Assembly: GCF_016653115.1 (NCBI RefSeq)
Contig: NZ_NHRX01000034.1
Coordinates: forward strand, 84,415-148,414
DNA length: 64,000 nucleotides
Direction: 5' to 3'
Origin: Rhodocyclus purpureus
GTDB lineage: Bacteria > Pseudomonadota > Gammaproteobacteria > Burkholderiales > Rhodocyclaceae
Shown here: positions 48,945 to 59,495 of the stretch, in pieces
Numbering within the stretch: position 1 is the stretch's first letter
How the letters are laid out: each line of letters begins with the position of its first letter
Made by a program: the position numbers and the translations under genes
Notes under the pieces: model-generated
Told to the model about the DNA's origin: nothing
The model's input: the letters and a program-made list of their open reading frames with translations, nothing else
Databases searched by the model: none

Positions 48945-51900
48945 TCAGCGGCCGCCGTCGCCCACAAGGGCATAGGGGGCCCAGAAGATCGGATGCGCAT
49001 AGCTGAACCTCAGCCTGCCGTCGCGCTCGACTTCGCTCATCAGTTTCTGCATCGAGCGGCGCAGGGCTTCGGCACGCGGCAGTTGCGGGTCGCTCGCCAG
49101 CGCCTCGAAGATGCCGACCACCAGTCGCTTGGCCGATGCGGATTCGACCGGCCAGTGGGTGACGAGCAGAGAGCGGCTGCCGGCATAGAAGAAGCCGCGT
49201 CCGAGGCCGGAGATGGCTTCACCGCCTTCGCCGTCGCCAGCGGCGGTGTTGCACGCGGAAAGCACGACCCAGTCGGCGTCGAGCTTGAGCCCGAGGATGT
49301 CGTCGAGGGTGAGCAGTCCGTGCTTGCCGCCGCCGGGGTTGGCCAGCGCCAGCGCGGGCTGGTCGACGCCCGGAAAGTCCCCCGCGAGCAGGCCGTGTGT
49401 GGCGAAGGCGATCACCTTGCGCCGGCTCAGATCCATGCCGAGGACAGTTTCCCGGCTGGCGGCGCTGCCGAGGAAGACGTCGCGTCCGGGCTCGGCGCCG
49501 AGCGCCTTCGCCAGCGCCAGGATCTCGTCGCGCGTGTCGGGCAGCGGCGAGATGCGACTGTAATCGACCTCGCCGACGGCGTCGCCCTGCTGCATCTCTG
49601 CGCGCAGCGTCACCGTGAAGGGCGCCGCGCGCACGCCGCGCGCCCCGCCGCCCGGCGTGCCGACCCGACCGGCGAAGTCGGGGTCGCCGAAACCTGCGAA
49701 GGCGATGCGGTCGGGCGCTCCCGCCTGCATGCGCCGCAGCGTGGCCAGCGAAGATGCGGCCGGCAACTGGCTGATGGCCAGCTCGCGCGTGAGCCAGGGC
49801 CAGTCGGCATAATTCGCATAAAGCGTCGCACCCTTTGCGGAAGCCTCCGCCGGCGCGGTGAGCAGCAGCGCGAAGGGCAGGCGCGAGAGCGCGCCGCCGG
49901 CGGCGACGATCAGGTGCCGGCTGCCCTTCCAGCCGCTTGCCACCGGCGCCAGCAACTCCCGATAGAGCCGATGGGCGACCGCGCCGTCGAAAGCCGGCAA
50001 TCTGTCGATCTCGAAATCGGGCGGATCGAGTGCCGCACGCAGGCGGTCGACCAGGCGACCGACCTCCGCGCGCGGCAGCGGAACGGTGGCGAAGGCCGGC
50101 GCTCCCTTTGCCGGAATGGCCCAGACGAAGCTGCCATCCTCGGTCGGCAGAACGCTCAGCAGCGCTTCGCCCGGTCTGAGTACGGACTGTATCTGCGCGA
50201 TGCTCGCCGGTCGCGGCGAGATGAGGTCTGCGTAGTCGGGGAAGCGCTGATGCAGTTGCTCGTGCAGGCTTTTCTGCCGGCGGTCGAGGTCGGCGCCGCG
50301 CGCCTGCATGTCGGCGATCACCTTGGGCAGCATCTGGTCGGAGGGGCGCGACATGAGGTCGCCGAGGATCTTGTAGAGCGAGTCGCGTTCCTGGCGGATG
50401 TCCTGTTCCTCGCGCACCAGTCGCGCGAGTTCAGGCGTTCCGGCGGCTGCGCGTGCTGCCGACGCGGCCATCGCCTGCTGGACGCTCTGTCCGCGCAGAG
50501 CGTCGGCGACGAGGAAGGCTTCGGCGGCGGTATCGATGCCGCGCACCTTTTCCAGGGCCGTGCCGCGGCTGCGCGCCAGCACGCGCAGGTAGCTCTCGAT
50601 GATGTAGGACAGTCGGGCGAAACGCCGGCCCGAGCGGTCGGCCTCTTCGGCGGCGGCGGGAATCATCACCGTGACGGCATCGCGCAGCGCGCTGAAGGCT
50701 TCGGCGTCGCGACCGGCAGCCGCCAGCGCGACGCCGTAATAACCGGTCGCCTCGGCGGCGTCGTAGGCTGCGCTGCCCATCAGCTCGCGCTTCTGTCTGG
50801 CCAGCTTCTCGGCGAGGGCGATCGCTTCGTCGTTGCGCCTCTCGGCGATCAGCGCGCGGACCCAGCCCAGGCTGGGGGATCCGAGCGTCTCGATCAATTG
50901 CGGGTCGGCGGCCAGCGCCGCGCGCATCGCCTCGAACTCGGCGAGCGCTTCCTGCCAGCGCTTTTGCGCGGTCAGCGCATTGGCCTTGATGCGCCGGTAA
51001 TTGACGTAGGGATAGGCCGTCTGCGGCACGCCGAGCTTGTCGAAGTTTCCGAGCACCCGATCGATCAGCAGCAGCGCCTCGGCCGGGCGGTTTTCCTCGA
51101 CCAGCACCTGCGCGAGTTGCTGCAGCATGATGTTGGTGTGCAGGCTGTCCGGACCTCTCCGTTCGAGACAGCGGTAGGCGAGCCTGCGCGCATGCACCTC
51201 GGCCTCGCGCAGATTGCCCTGCATGCGCAGGGCGCTGGCCAGCCAGGCCTCGGCGCTGTCGCGGGCGTTCTCGACGTTGATCTGTGGCGGGGTGCTCGGC
51301 AGATTGCGGCGCAGGCGGTCGAGGTTGTCGACGACGTCGCGGTTGCGGTCGTCGAGTGCCCGCCGGAAGCGTTCGACGGCAGCGTCGTAACGTCCGGACG
51401 AGAATTCGATGCGACCGAGCGCGTCTTCGAGCGAAGCCTGCCAGTTGTACTGGAAATATTCCCAGTTCTTGCCGCGCCTGACCCTCGCCAGCAGACTTTC
51501 GGCATCACGCAGATGCTGGCGTGCCGTGTCGAAGTCGCCGAGGCGCCGGTACAGGTCCGACAACTGCGCGTGCAGCGAAAGACGGAAACCGTTCGCGTTT
51601 TCCGGGCTCAGTGCCAGGGCCTTGTGCCTGGCGGCCAAGGCGTTGTGGAAATTGCCGCCGTTGAACTCGGCCCCCGACAACTCGGCCCAGGCGCGGAAGG
51701 GTTCGCGGCCGCCGCCCAGTTCGATGACGCGGCGCAACTCGGCGATCTGCGGGCCGACCAGCCCCAGTTCGTTGGCGGCACGCGCGCGCTTGAGGTGAAA
51801 CTCGGCCAGATCCCGTTCGTCGAGTCCCGCGGGCGGTGGCGTCTCCAGGATCTGACGGGGCGTCGCCAGCTTGCCGGCGTCGACCGGATGGCTGTCGAGA

Positions 51901-52073
51901 ATGGCGAGGATGTCGTGAACGGTGCGAGGTGGCACCTGCCCTGCTAGAGCGGGTGCCGCGCTCGTCACGACGGGGGCCGGCCCGCCGTTTTCGGCAGCCT
52001 GGCCCGGCGCCATCCAGCCGGCGAGAAGCAGCGCAACGGCGGCGAGCAGATGGCGCAAGCTTGATCTCATCAT
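48945..52073 (-). CDS. Exported TPR-CHAT protein (caspase-like)
   Basis: A 1042-aa protein. Sec signal peptide ~1-26 (L-L-A-A-V-A-L-L-L-A-G-W ... G-Q-A-A). Residues ~60-600 are helical, TPR-like repeats (A-R-A-A-N-E-L-G, E-N-A-N-G-F-R-L-S-L-H-A-Q-L, A-Q-K-R-W-Q-E-A-L-A-E-F-E). The C-terminal ~370 residues are a CHAT domain with the caspase-like catalytic dyad: H893 (F-A-T-H-G-L-L-A-G) and C941 (L-S-A-C-N-T-A-A-G-D), followed by G-L-G-R-G-F-F-Y-A-G-S-R-S-L-L-V-T-H-W-P-V. Both residues are intact, so a cysteine protease is predicted. The signal peptide would place it in the periplasm, unlike CRISPR-linked Craspase. Start 52073 or the neighbouring ATG 52070. Its substrate is unknown. Confidence 0.9.
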   Translation of the reverse strand: MMRSSLRHLLAAVALLLAGWMAPGQAAENGGPAPVVTSAAPALAGQVPPRTVHDILAILDSHPVDAGKLATPRQILETPPPAGLDERDLAEFHLKRARAANELGLVGPQIAELRRVIELGGGREPFRAWAELSGAEFNGGNFHNALAARHKALALSPENANGFRLSLHAQLSDLYRRLGDFDTARQHLRDAESLLARVRRGKNWEYFQYNWQASLEDALGRIEFSSGRYDAAVERFRRALDDRNRDVVDNLDRLRRNLPSTPPQINVENARDSAEAWLASALRMQGNLREAEVHARRLAYRCLERRGPDSLHTNIMLQQLAQVLVEENRPAEALLLIDRVLGNFDKLGVPQTAYPYVNYRRIKANALTAQKRWQEALAEFEAMRAALAADPQLIETLGSPSLGWVRALIAERRNDEAIALAEKLARQKRELMGSAAYDAAEATGYYGVALAAAGRDAEAFSALRDAVTVMIPAAAEEADRSGRRFARLSYIIESYLRVLARSRGTALEKVRGIDTAAEAFLVADALRGQSVQQAMAASAARAAAGTPELARLVREEQDIRQERDSLYKILGDLMSRPSDQMLPKVIADMQARGADLDRRQKSLHEQLHQRFPDYADLISPRPASIAQIQSVLRPGEALLSVLPTEDGSFVWAIPAKGAPAFATVPLPRAEVGRLVDRLRAALDPPDFEIDRLPAFDGAVAHRLYRELLAPVASGWKGSRHLIVAAGGALSRLPFALLLTAPAEASAKGATLYANYADWPWLTRELAISQLPAASSLATLRRMQAGAPDRIAFAGFGDPDFAGRVGTPGGGARGVRAAPFTVTLRAEMQQGDAVGEVDYSRISPLPDTRDEILALAKALGAEPGRDVFLGSAASRETVLGMDLSRRKVIAFATHGLLAGDFPGVDQPALALANPGGGKHGLLTLDDILGLKLDADWVVLSACNTAAGDGEGGEAISGLGRGFFYAGSRSLLVTHWPVESASAKRLVVGIFEALASDPQLPRAEALRRSMQKLMSEVERDGRLRFSYAHPIFWAPYALVGDGGR

Positions 52074-52175
52074 GATCCATCTCATCGACGTCTCCCGATC
52101 GCTGATCGATGGTGCTGCATTTTGCCCGCTCCGCTTGTGCCCATGTGCATCCCCGGAAACATCGACAGCCGGAGT

Positions 52176-52697
52176 CTACGCCAGCCGCCCCTTGTGCATG
52201 CGCAGGCCGCGGGTCGCCAGCGCGCCGAGCCCCTGGCCGCCGTGTGCGTGCGCGATCGCGCAGGCGAGCGCGTCGGCCGCGTCGGGGCTCGGGTCGCCGG
52301 GCAGCGAAAGCAGGCGGCGCACCATGTGCTGTACCTGTGTCTTGTCGGCATGGCCGTTGCCGACCACCGCCTGCTTCACCTGCAGTGCGGTGTATTCGGC
52401 GACCTCGATCCCGGAAGCGACCAGCGCGGCGATACCGGCGCCGCGTGCCTGGCCGAGCAGCAGCGTCGATTGCGAGTTCACATTGACGAAGACGATCTCG
52501 ACCGCGGCCTGCTGCGGCCGGTATTTCTCGGCGAGTTCGCGCAGCCCCGCGTAGATCGTCCCCAGCCGCTGCGGCAGCGACTCCTTTTCGTTGCTGCGGA
52601 TGCAGCCGCTGCCGACGTAGGCGAGCTTCTGTCCGCACTGGTCGATGACGCCGAAGCCGGTGACGCGCAGCCCCGGATCTACGCCGAGGATGCGCAC
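52176..52697 (-). CDS. ruvC: Crossover junction endodeoxyribonuclease RuvC
   Basis: A 173-aa Holliday-junction resolvase. Active-site acids: D7 (G-V-D-P-G), E67 (A-A-V-E-I-V-F), D139 and D142 (P-D-A-A-D-A-L-A). The start is the GTG at 52697, giving V-R-I-L-G-V-D-P-G; the open frame continues upstream but is not RuvC-like. In most relatives ruvA and ruvB follow directly, whereas here a 10.8-kb block intervenes. Confidence 0.96.
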   Translation of the reverse strand: MRILGVDPGLRVTGFGVIDQCGQKLAYVGSGCIRSNEKESLPQRLGTIYAGLRELAEKYRPQQAAVEIVFVNVNSQSTLLLGQARGAGIAALVASGIEVAEYTALQVKQAVVGNGHADKTQVQHMVRRLLSLPGDPSPDAADALACAIAHAHGGQGLGALATRGLRMHKGRLA

Positions 52698-52821
52698 GAT
52701 GCCCCCATTGCTTGCCGAGGTGGCGGTGCCGCCGGTGTGTACGATCAATTCAGTTGCCGCATCCAGGTTTAACGTGAAACTGCGCAGGGATTGAGCAAAG
52801 GCGCTGCCCCGGAGCAGGAGC

Positions 52822-52984
52822 CCGTCATCGCGAGCCCGCAGGGCGTGGCGATCCAGTGCGTAGATACTGTTTTCGGGTCGCCCATCGACATCTGGGGACG
52901 ACGCAAAAATGGATGTACGAACTGGATTGCCACGGCGCTGCGCGCCTCGCAATGACGGAACTGAAGCAAATGGGCGGGTTTCAT
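52822..52984 (-). mobile_element. MITE-like palindromic element, copy A
   Basis: Two 36-38-bp inverted arms: 52822-52857 (CCGTCATCGCGAG ... GGCGATCCAGT) and 52921-52958 (ACTGGATTGCCAC ... CAATGACGG), flanked on the right by a ~30-bp stretch (GAAGCAAATGGGCGGGTTTCAT) that recurs in reverse orientation at 63787-63811. No open frame is inside. Short non-coding elements of this kind are usually mobilised in trans. Confidence 0.75.
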
Positions 52985-53044
52985 GCTTCGGGGTGGCGTA
53001 ACTCGCCATGACCATTAGGTGAAGTTTCCGGGGAGTATGCCGTC

Positions 53045-53118
53045 ATTCGGGCCTGCCGGCCCTCCCACGAGAGGGCGATGCTGCGCGAGGGGTGTCGTGG
53101 GGCGGCGGCAGCCGCGAA
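53045..53118 (+). repeat. Bipartite REP/BIME-like repeat, full copy
   Basis: Two palindromes in fixed order: ATTCGGGCCTGCCGGCCCTCC (53045-53065) and TGGGGCGGCGGCAGCCGCGAA (53098-53118), 32 bp apart. The same pair occurs at 62741-62815 and, inverted, at 56513-56590. Confidence 0.8.
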
Positions 53119-53219
53119 CGGTCGCGAATGTGTCGCCAAGGGCGTGATTGAAGCACCGAAGCGCCTGTCGAAGCAAACTGCGTCGGCAAACTCGGGCCGG
53201 GGCGTCACGCCAGCGTCCT

Positions 53220-54416
53220 TCAGTGCCTGCCGAGCCGCCGCTGCAGCCACGCGGCGGCGGCGCCGAGCAGCACGAAGCCGGCCATGCCTGCGGCGAGGCT
53301 CTGCGTCGATCCCCACAGGAGCGGCGCGACGAGGCCGGCGACGAGGGCGTTGAAGCTCGCCTGCAGGAAGGTCTGGCAGGATGCGGCGAGCCCGCGTTTT
53401 TCCGGGTAGGGGTCGAGCGCGTAGAGCGTGAGGATCGGCATCGCCAGCGACATCCCGATCGTGTAGACGAATATCGGCGCGATGCTCCACGGCAGGCCCG
53501 GCGGCAGCGCGAGGCAGAGGACGACGTTGGCCATCGCCGCCGCCGCCATGATGAGGTAGGCGACGTTGATCGTCCGCTCGCGCGTCACGCGGCCGGCGAT
53601 GCGTCCGGAAATCCAGGAACCCGCCATCAGCCCGCACATCGCCGGGCCGAACAGCCAGAGGAAGGCCGTTTCCGGTAGTTCCAGGTGGCGCATCAGGAAC
53701 ACCGGCGCCGACAGCACATAGACGAAGAAGCCGCAGAAGTTGAACGAGAGTGCCGCGCAGGCGCTGAGGAAGGGCGGTGCGCTGAGGACGCTGCGATAGG
53801 CACGCCACAGGTAGCTGGGGCGCATCGATTGCCGCCGCTCGGGTGGCAGCGTTTCCGGCAAGAAGCGCCAGCAGACGAGCGCGAGCAGCGCCGTCAGCGC
53901 GACCAGGAACAGGAACACCGAGCGCCAGCCGAACGCCGCCTGCAGCCAGCCGCCGATCACCGGCGCGACCGCCGGGGCGATCGCGAACATCATCGAGATC
54001 CGGGCCATCAGGCGCTGGGCCTCGGCGCCGTCGTAGAGGTCGCGCACGATCGCGCGGCTGACGACGATGCCGGCGCCGGCGGTGATCCCCTGCAGCGCGC
54101 GCAGGAACCACAGCACTTCGATCTGCGTCGCCAGCGCGCAGCCGGCCGAGGCCAGCGCGAACAGCGCCAGCGCGGCGAGGATCACCCGGCGCCGCCCGAG
54201 CGCGTCGGCGATCGCGCCGTGCCACAGCGTCATAAGCGCGAAGGGCAGCAGGTAGGCAGTCAGCGTCTGCTGCACCTCGATCGGCGTCGCCGCGAGCGAG
54301 GCGCCGATGTCGGGGAACGACGGCAGGTAGGCGTCGATTGCGAAGGGGCCGATCGCCGACAGCGCGGCGAGCAGGACGGCGATGCCGCGCGGTGGCGGGG
54401 TGCGGGTGGCTGGCAA
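53220..54416 (-). CDS. Bcr/CflA-type MFS drug efflux transporter
   Basis: A 398-aa twelve-helix transporter. It begins with A-L-S-A-I-G-P-F-A-I-D-A-Y-L-P-S-F-P, the DHA1 Bcr/CflA signature, and has L-W-H-G-A-I-A-D-A-L-G-R-R-R-V-I and R-A-L-Q-G-I-T-A-G-A-G-I-V-V-S-R-A-I-V-R-D-L-Y (motif C/D regions). Substrates may include bicyclomycin or sulfonamide-like compounds; not predictable. It follows comM by 15 nt. Confidence 0.92.
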   Translation of the reverse strand: MPATRTPPPRGIAVLLAALSAIGPFAIDAYLPSFPDIGASLAATPIEVQQTLTAYLLPFALMTLWHGAIADALGRRRVILAALALFALASAGCALATQIEVLWFLRALQGITAGAGIVVSRAIVRDLYDGAEAQRLMARISMMFAIAPAVAPVIGGWLQAAFGWRSVFLFLVALTALLALVCWRFLPETLPPERRQSMRPSYLWRAYRSVLSAPPFLSACAALSFNFCGFFVYVLSAPVFLMRHLELPETAFLWLFGPAMCGLMAGSWISGRIAGRVTRERTINVAYLIMAAAAMANVVLCLALPPGLPWSIAPIFVYTIGMSLAMPILTLYALDPYPEKRGLAASCQTFLQASFNALVAGLVAPLLWGSTQSLAAGMAGFVLLGAAAAWLQRRLGRH

Positions 54417-54431
54417 GGGCTTCTCGGGAGT

Positions 54432-55934
54432 TCAGTCGTGCGCGAAGCGGCGGTACTGCACCGCTTCGGCGATGTGCGCGGCGCCGATTCCGGCGTCACC
54501 GGCGAGGTCGGCGATGGTGCGCGCGACGCGCAAGACGCGGTGATAGGCGCGCGCCGACAGGCGCAGGCGCTCCATCGCCTGGCGTGCGAGCGCGGCGCCG
54601 GCCGCATCCGGGCTGCAGTGCCGGTCGAATTCGGCGCCTGCGAGCAGCGCGTTGCTCGTTCCCTGGCGCTCGTGCTGGCGCTGGTGCGCGGTGACGACGC
54701 GTGCGCGCACCAGCGCCGACGATTCTCCGTCGGCAGGCCCCTGCAAGGCCGCGGCGTCGATCGCCGGGACTTCGATCTGCAGGTCGATGCGGTCGAGCAG
54801 CGGTCCGGAGAGGCGGGAGCGGTAGCGCGCGACCTGGTCGGGCGAGCAGCGGCAGCGCCCGGAAGGATCCCCGGCGTGGCCGCAGGGGCAGGGATTCATC
54901 GCCGCAACCAGCTGGAACCTTGCCGGAAACTCGGCCTGGCGAGCGGCGCGCGAGATGTGGATGCGTCCGCTCTCCAGTGGTTCGCGCAGCGCTTCGAGGA
55001 CGCGCCGGTCGAACTCGGGCAACTCGTCGAGGAAGAGGACGCCCTGGTGCGCGAGCGAGATTTCGCCCGGCCTCGGCATCGTCCCACCACCGACCAGCGC
55101 TGCCGCCGAGCTGGTGTGGTGCGGCGAGCGGAACGGCCGCTGGCCGAAGGCTTCGGGCCGGAACTGCCCGGCCAGCGACAGGACCGCCGCCGATTCGAGC
55201 GCGGCGTCGGCGTCGAGCGGCGGCAGGATTCCCGGCAGGCGCGCGGCGAGCATCGACTTGCCGGCGCCTGGCGGTCCGGCGAGCAGGAGAGAATGGCCGC
55301 CCGCGGCGGCGATCTCGAGCACGCGGCGCGCGCGTGCCTGGCCGCGCACGTCGGCGAGGTCGGGGATGCCGACAGCAGGGTCGGTCGAGCCCGGCGCGTC
55401 GTCGCGGCGCAGCACCTTGAGGGGCTTGCGACCGGTGAGGTGGGCGCAGATTTCGAGCAGGGTGTCGGCGGCGAGCACGGTCGCTCCGGAGAGGACCGCC
55501 TCGCGGGCGCTGTCGGTGGGTAGCACGAAGCGGCGGCGCACGCGGCCGGCCGCGAGGGTCATCGCCAGCGCGCCGTGGATCGGCCGCAGCGCACCGCTCA
55601 GCGACAGTTCGCCGGCGAACTCGTAGTCGGAGAGCGCGCCGATCGGCAGCTGGCCGGAAGCGGCGAGGATGCCGAGCGCGATCGGCAGGTCGAAACGGCC
55701 GGACTCCTTGGGCAGATCGGCCGGAGCCAGGTTCACGGTTATATGCCCATCGGGCAGCTCGAAGCCCGAGTTCTGCAAGGCAGCGCGCACGCGGTCACGC
55801 GCCTCGCGGACTTCGACGTCGGGCAGCCCGACCAGGGTGAAGGCGGGCAGCCCGCCGCCGAGATGGACTTCGACTGCGACTTCCGGCGCAGCCAGCCCGT
55901 CGAGGCTTCGACTATGCAGGACGGCGAGCGACAA
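54432..55934 (-). CDS. comM: ComM/YifB family Mg-chelatase-like AAA+ ATPase
   Basis: A 500-aa helicase of the ComM/YifB family. N-terminal Lon-substrate-like domain (M-S-L-A-V-L-H-S-R-S-L-D-G-L, H-L-G-G-G-L-P-A-F), AAA+ core with Walker A L-A-G-P-P-G-A-G-K-S-M-L and L-F-L-D-E-L-P-E-F, and a cysteine-bearing C-P-C-G finger near ~370. In Vibrio and Acinetobacter ComM promotes branch migration during natural transformation; whether transformation occurs here is unknown. Confidence 0.93.
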   Translation of the reverse strand: MSLAVLHSRSLDGLAAPEVAVEVHLGGGLPAFTLVGLPDVEVREARDRVRAALQNSGFELPDGHITVNLAPADLPKESGRFDLPIALGILAASGQLPIGALSDYEFAGELSLSGALRPIHGALAMTLAAGRVRRRFVLPTDSAREAVLSGATVLAADTLLEICAHLTGRKPLKVLRRDDAPGSTDPAVGIPDLADVRGQARARRVLEIAAAGGHSLLLAGPPGAGKSMLAARLPGILPPLDADAALESAAVLSLAGQFRPEAFGQRPFRSPHHTSSAAALVGGGTMPRPGEISLAHQGVLFLDELPEFDRRVLEALREPLESGRIHISRAARQAEFPARFQLVAAMNPCPCGHAGDPSGRCRCSPDQVARYRSRLSGPLLDRIDLQIEVPAIDAAALQGPADGESSALVRARVVTAHQRQHERQGTSNALLAGAEFDRHCSPDAAGAALARQAMERLRLSARAYHRVLRVARTIADLAGDAGIGAAHIAEAVQYRRFAHD

Positions 55935-56079
55935 GGTCGTTGACTCGGTCGGCGATGCGGTCGGTGACGCGGTAGGGGGACCCGGTGCGCGGCTCGGCAG
56001 ACCTTCAGGAAGGCGGCGGGTGGAGCAGGCGGGGCGACTCGCGTGGCGCTGCGCGCGCCGTGTCGGCCGCGCCGCGGCT

Positions 56080-56337
56080 TCAGGCGGCCGGGTCCTGGCG
56101 CTGCGCCGGCGCCTTTTCCAGCGCCTCGATGCGCGCTTCGAGCGCCTTCAGCTTCTCGCGCGTGCGTAGCAGCACCTGCTGCTGGATGTCGAATTCCTCG
56201 CGGCTGACCAGGTCGAGCTTGGAAAAGAATCCGGAGAGCATGGCCTTGGCGTTCTTTTCCACGTCGGCAGCCGGGGTGTTGGCGATGAGGGCGCTCAGAC
56301 GGGCGCCGAATTCTTCGAATTTCTTGGGATCGAGCAT
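56080..56337 (-). CDS. ubiK: Ubiquinone biosynthesis accessory factor UbiK
   Basis: An 85-aa coiled-coil BMFP/YqiC protein: M-L-D-P-K-K-F-E-E-F-G-A-R-L, then L-D-L-V-S-R-E-E-F-D-I-Q-Q-Q-V-L-L-R-T-R-E-K-L-K-A-L-E-A-R-I-E-A-L-E. UbiK binds UbiJ in the aerobic ubiquinone complex. Start 56337 fits the family; the open frame upstream is intergenic. Upstream of comM on the same strand (145 nt). Confidence 0.95.
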   Translation of the reverse strand: MLDPKKFEEFGARLSALIANTPAADVEKNAKAMLSGFFSKLDLVSREEFDIQQQVLLRTREKLKALEARIEALEKAPAQRQDPAA

Positions 56338-56512
56338 CACGATGGCCTCGTTGCGGAATGCGCCGGAGTTTAGCACAGCGGCTGCAGCGCCCCGCCTGCT
56401 CCATGCTGTGCGTGAGGCGGCGCACCGCCAGGGTGCGGCGCAGTCCCCGGGTGCGCCAGCGCGGGGCACCGGTCGCGAATCCGGCAGTTAGCGGAACAAC
56501 GCCACGTGCCTG

Positions 56513-56590
56513 TTCGCGGCTGCCCCGCTCCCACTCAAAGCCCTCCTGCGGCAACGGATGCCGACCGCCGGAGGGCCGTAAGGCCCGAAT
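56513..56590 (-). repeat. Bipartite REP/BIME-like repeat, full copy, inverted
   Basis: Read on the minus strand: ATTCGGGCCTTACGGCCCTC (56571-56590) and TGGGAGCGGGGCAGCCGCGAA (56513-56533), the same order and spacing as the copies at 53045 and 62741. Confidence 0.8.
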
Positions 56591-56631
56591 CTGGGATCTC
56601 CCGGGCGGTGGGTTCATGTCAGGAGCGAAAC

Positions 56632-56650
56632 CTGGCACGGCTAATGCTAT
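56632..56650 (+). promoter_or_regulatory. Sigma-54 (-24/-12) promoter of the glnK-amtB operon
   Basis: CTGGCACG-GCTA-ATGCTAT: GG at 56634-56635 and GC at 56646-56647 with 10 bp between, one mismatch to the consensus. Expected start near 56659, giving a 33-nt leader to the porin-like gene. NtrC control of glnK-amtB promoters is well established in proteobacteria. Confidence 0.82.
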
Positions 56651-56691
56651 GGAGAAGCTGCCCGATTTTTTCAATCAACAAGGAGCGTCAA

Positions 56692-57899
<1,208 letters not shown>

Positions 57900-57909
57900 G
57901 GAGAGCCCC

Positions 57910-59292
57910 ATGAGACGCCTTCCTGTCCTTTCCGGACTGCTCGCCACGCTGGCGAGCAGCGCCGCGCTCGCCGAGCCCGCAATGAGCATCGACAAGGGCG
58001 ACAACGCCTGGTTGATGCTCTGCGCGGCGCTGGTCATCCTGATGTCGATTCCCGGTCTGGCGATGTTCTACGGCGGCATGGTGCGCGCCAAGAACATGCT
58101 CTCGGTACTGATGCAGGTCTTCGTCACCTTCGCGCTGATCAGCGTGCTGTGGGTCGTCTACGGCTACTCGCTCGCCTTCAGCGAGGGCTCGGCCTTCTTC
58201 GGTTCGCTCGACAAGCTGCTGCTAGCCGGCATCACGCCCGATTCGATCGCTGCGACCTTCTCCAAGGGCGTCGGCGTTTCCGAACTCGGCTACGTCGTCT
58301 TTCAGGGCGCCTTCGCCGCGATCACCTGCGGTCTGATCGTCGGCGCCTTCGCCGAACGCATCAGGTTCGCCGCGGTGCTGCTGTTCATGCTCATCTGGTT
58401 CTCGTTCTCCTACCTGCCGATGGCACACATGGTCTGGTACTGGGCGGGTCCGGACGCCTACAGCAGCGCCGCCGCGGGCGAAGCAGCGACGGCGAGCGCG
58501 GGCTTCCTGTTCCAGAAGGGCGCGCTCGACTTCGCCGGCGGCACCGTCGTGCATATCAACGCGGCCATCGCCGGCCTGGTCGGCGCCTGGGTGATCGGCA
58601 AGCGCATCGGCTACGGGCGCGAGTCGATGGCACCGCACAGCCTGACGACGACGATGATCGGCGCCTCGCTGCTGTGGTTCGGCTGGTTCGGCTTCAACGC
58701 GGGTTCGGCGCTCGAAGCCAACGGTGCCGCCGCGCTGGCGATGGTGAACACCTGGGCGGCGACGGCGGCGGCGACCTTGTCCTGGATGGCGGGCGAGTGG
58801 CTGTTCAAGGGCCGGCCGTCGATGCTCGGCGCCGCCTCGGGCGCGGTCGCCGGCCTGGTCGCGATCACGCCGGCGGCCGGCTTCGTCGGCGTCGGCGGCG
58901 CGATCTGCATGGGGCTCATCGGCGGCCTCGTCTGCCTGTGGGGCGTCAATGGCCTGAAGCGCCTGCTCGGCGCCGACGACTCGCTCGACGTCTTCGGCGT
59001 GCATGGCGTCGGCGGCATCGCCGGCGCGATCCTCACCGCGGTCTTCTGCGACCCCGCGCTCGGCGGCACCGGCGTCTACGACTACGTCGCCGACAAGGTG
59101 GGCGACTACGACATGGTCGCGCAGCTGATCAGCCAGTGCTGGGGCGTCGGCACCGCCATCGTCTGGTCGGGCGTGGTTTCCCTGGTCGCCTACAAGCTGG
59201 TCGATCTCTTGATCGGTCTGCGCGTTCCCGAAGAAGAGGAGCGCCAGGGTCTCGACATCAGCGCGCACGGCGAAAGCGCCTACCACCGCTGA
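57910..59292 (+). CDS. amtB: Ammonium transporter AmtB
   Basis: A 460-aa ammonium channel. Signal/first helix ~1-22, then D-N-A-W-L-M-L-C-A-A. The twin conducting histidines are H215 (V-V-H-I-N-A-A) and H365 (G-V-H-G-V-G-G). The GlnK-docking cytoplasmic loops lie between the later helices. Follows glnK by 10 nt. C-terminal tail ~430-460 (V-P-E-E-E-E-R-Q) is charged, as usual. Confidence 0.97.
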   Translation: MRRLPVLSGLLATLASSAALAEPAMSIDKGDNAWLMLCAALVILMSIPGLAMFYGGMVRAKNMLSVLMQVFVTFALISVLWVVYGYSLAFSEGSAFFGSLDKLLLAGITPDSIAATFSKGVGVSELGYVVFQGAFAAITCGLIVGAFAERIRFAAVLLFMLIWFSFSYLPMAHMVWYWAGPDAYSSAAAGEAATASAGFLFQKGALDFAGGTVVHINAAIAGLVGAWVIGKRIGYGRESMAPHSLTTTMIGASLLWFGWFGFNAGSALEANGAAALAMVNTWAATAAATLSWMAGEWLFKGRPSMLGAASGAVAGLVAITPAAGFVGVGGAICMGLIGGLVCLWGVNGLKRLLGADDSLDVFGVHGVGGIAGAILTAVFCDPALGGTGVYDYVADKVGDYDMVAQLISQCWGVGTAIVWSGVVSLVAYKLVDLLIGLRVPEEEERQGLDISAHGESAYHR

Positions 59293-59300
59293 TCTTCTCT

Positions 59301-59336
59301 GGGGACAGTATGGTTCATGCTGTCCCCGTCGTTTTA
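59301..59336 (+). terminator. Rho-independent terminator after amtB
   Basis: GGGGACAG / CTGTCCCC stem extended by ATG / CAT around a GTT loop, followed by GTCGTTTT. It lies 8 nt after the amtB stop. Confidence 0.8.
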
Positions 59337-59495
59337 AAACAGCGTGTTACGCAGGAATTTGCCCCTCTGTTGCCGTCCGTTTAAAGACAAGTGAATAGGC
59401 TATAAAGAGCGCAGGCGTCGCCTTCCGCGGCGCCGGGGCGGCGGCTTCCGCTGCGAGGCTGCCGGCGAGTTCGTGCCGGCCAGGAGGGCAAAGCC

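Larger units (their letters stand above)
52698..53219. other. 522-bp intergenic region rich in repeats
   Basis: No gene is supported. It holds a MITE-like inverted-repeat element (52822-52984) and a bipartite REP/BIME-like copy (53045-53118), both listed separately. The remainder shows no motif. Confidence 0.7.
56338..56691. other. 354-bp intergenic region
   Basis: Between divergent ubiK and the nitrogen operon. It contains an inverted full copy of the bipartite REP-like repeat (56513-56590) and the sigma-54 promoter (56633-56649), listed separately. Confidence 0.7.
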
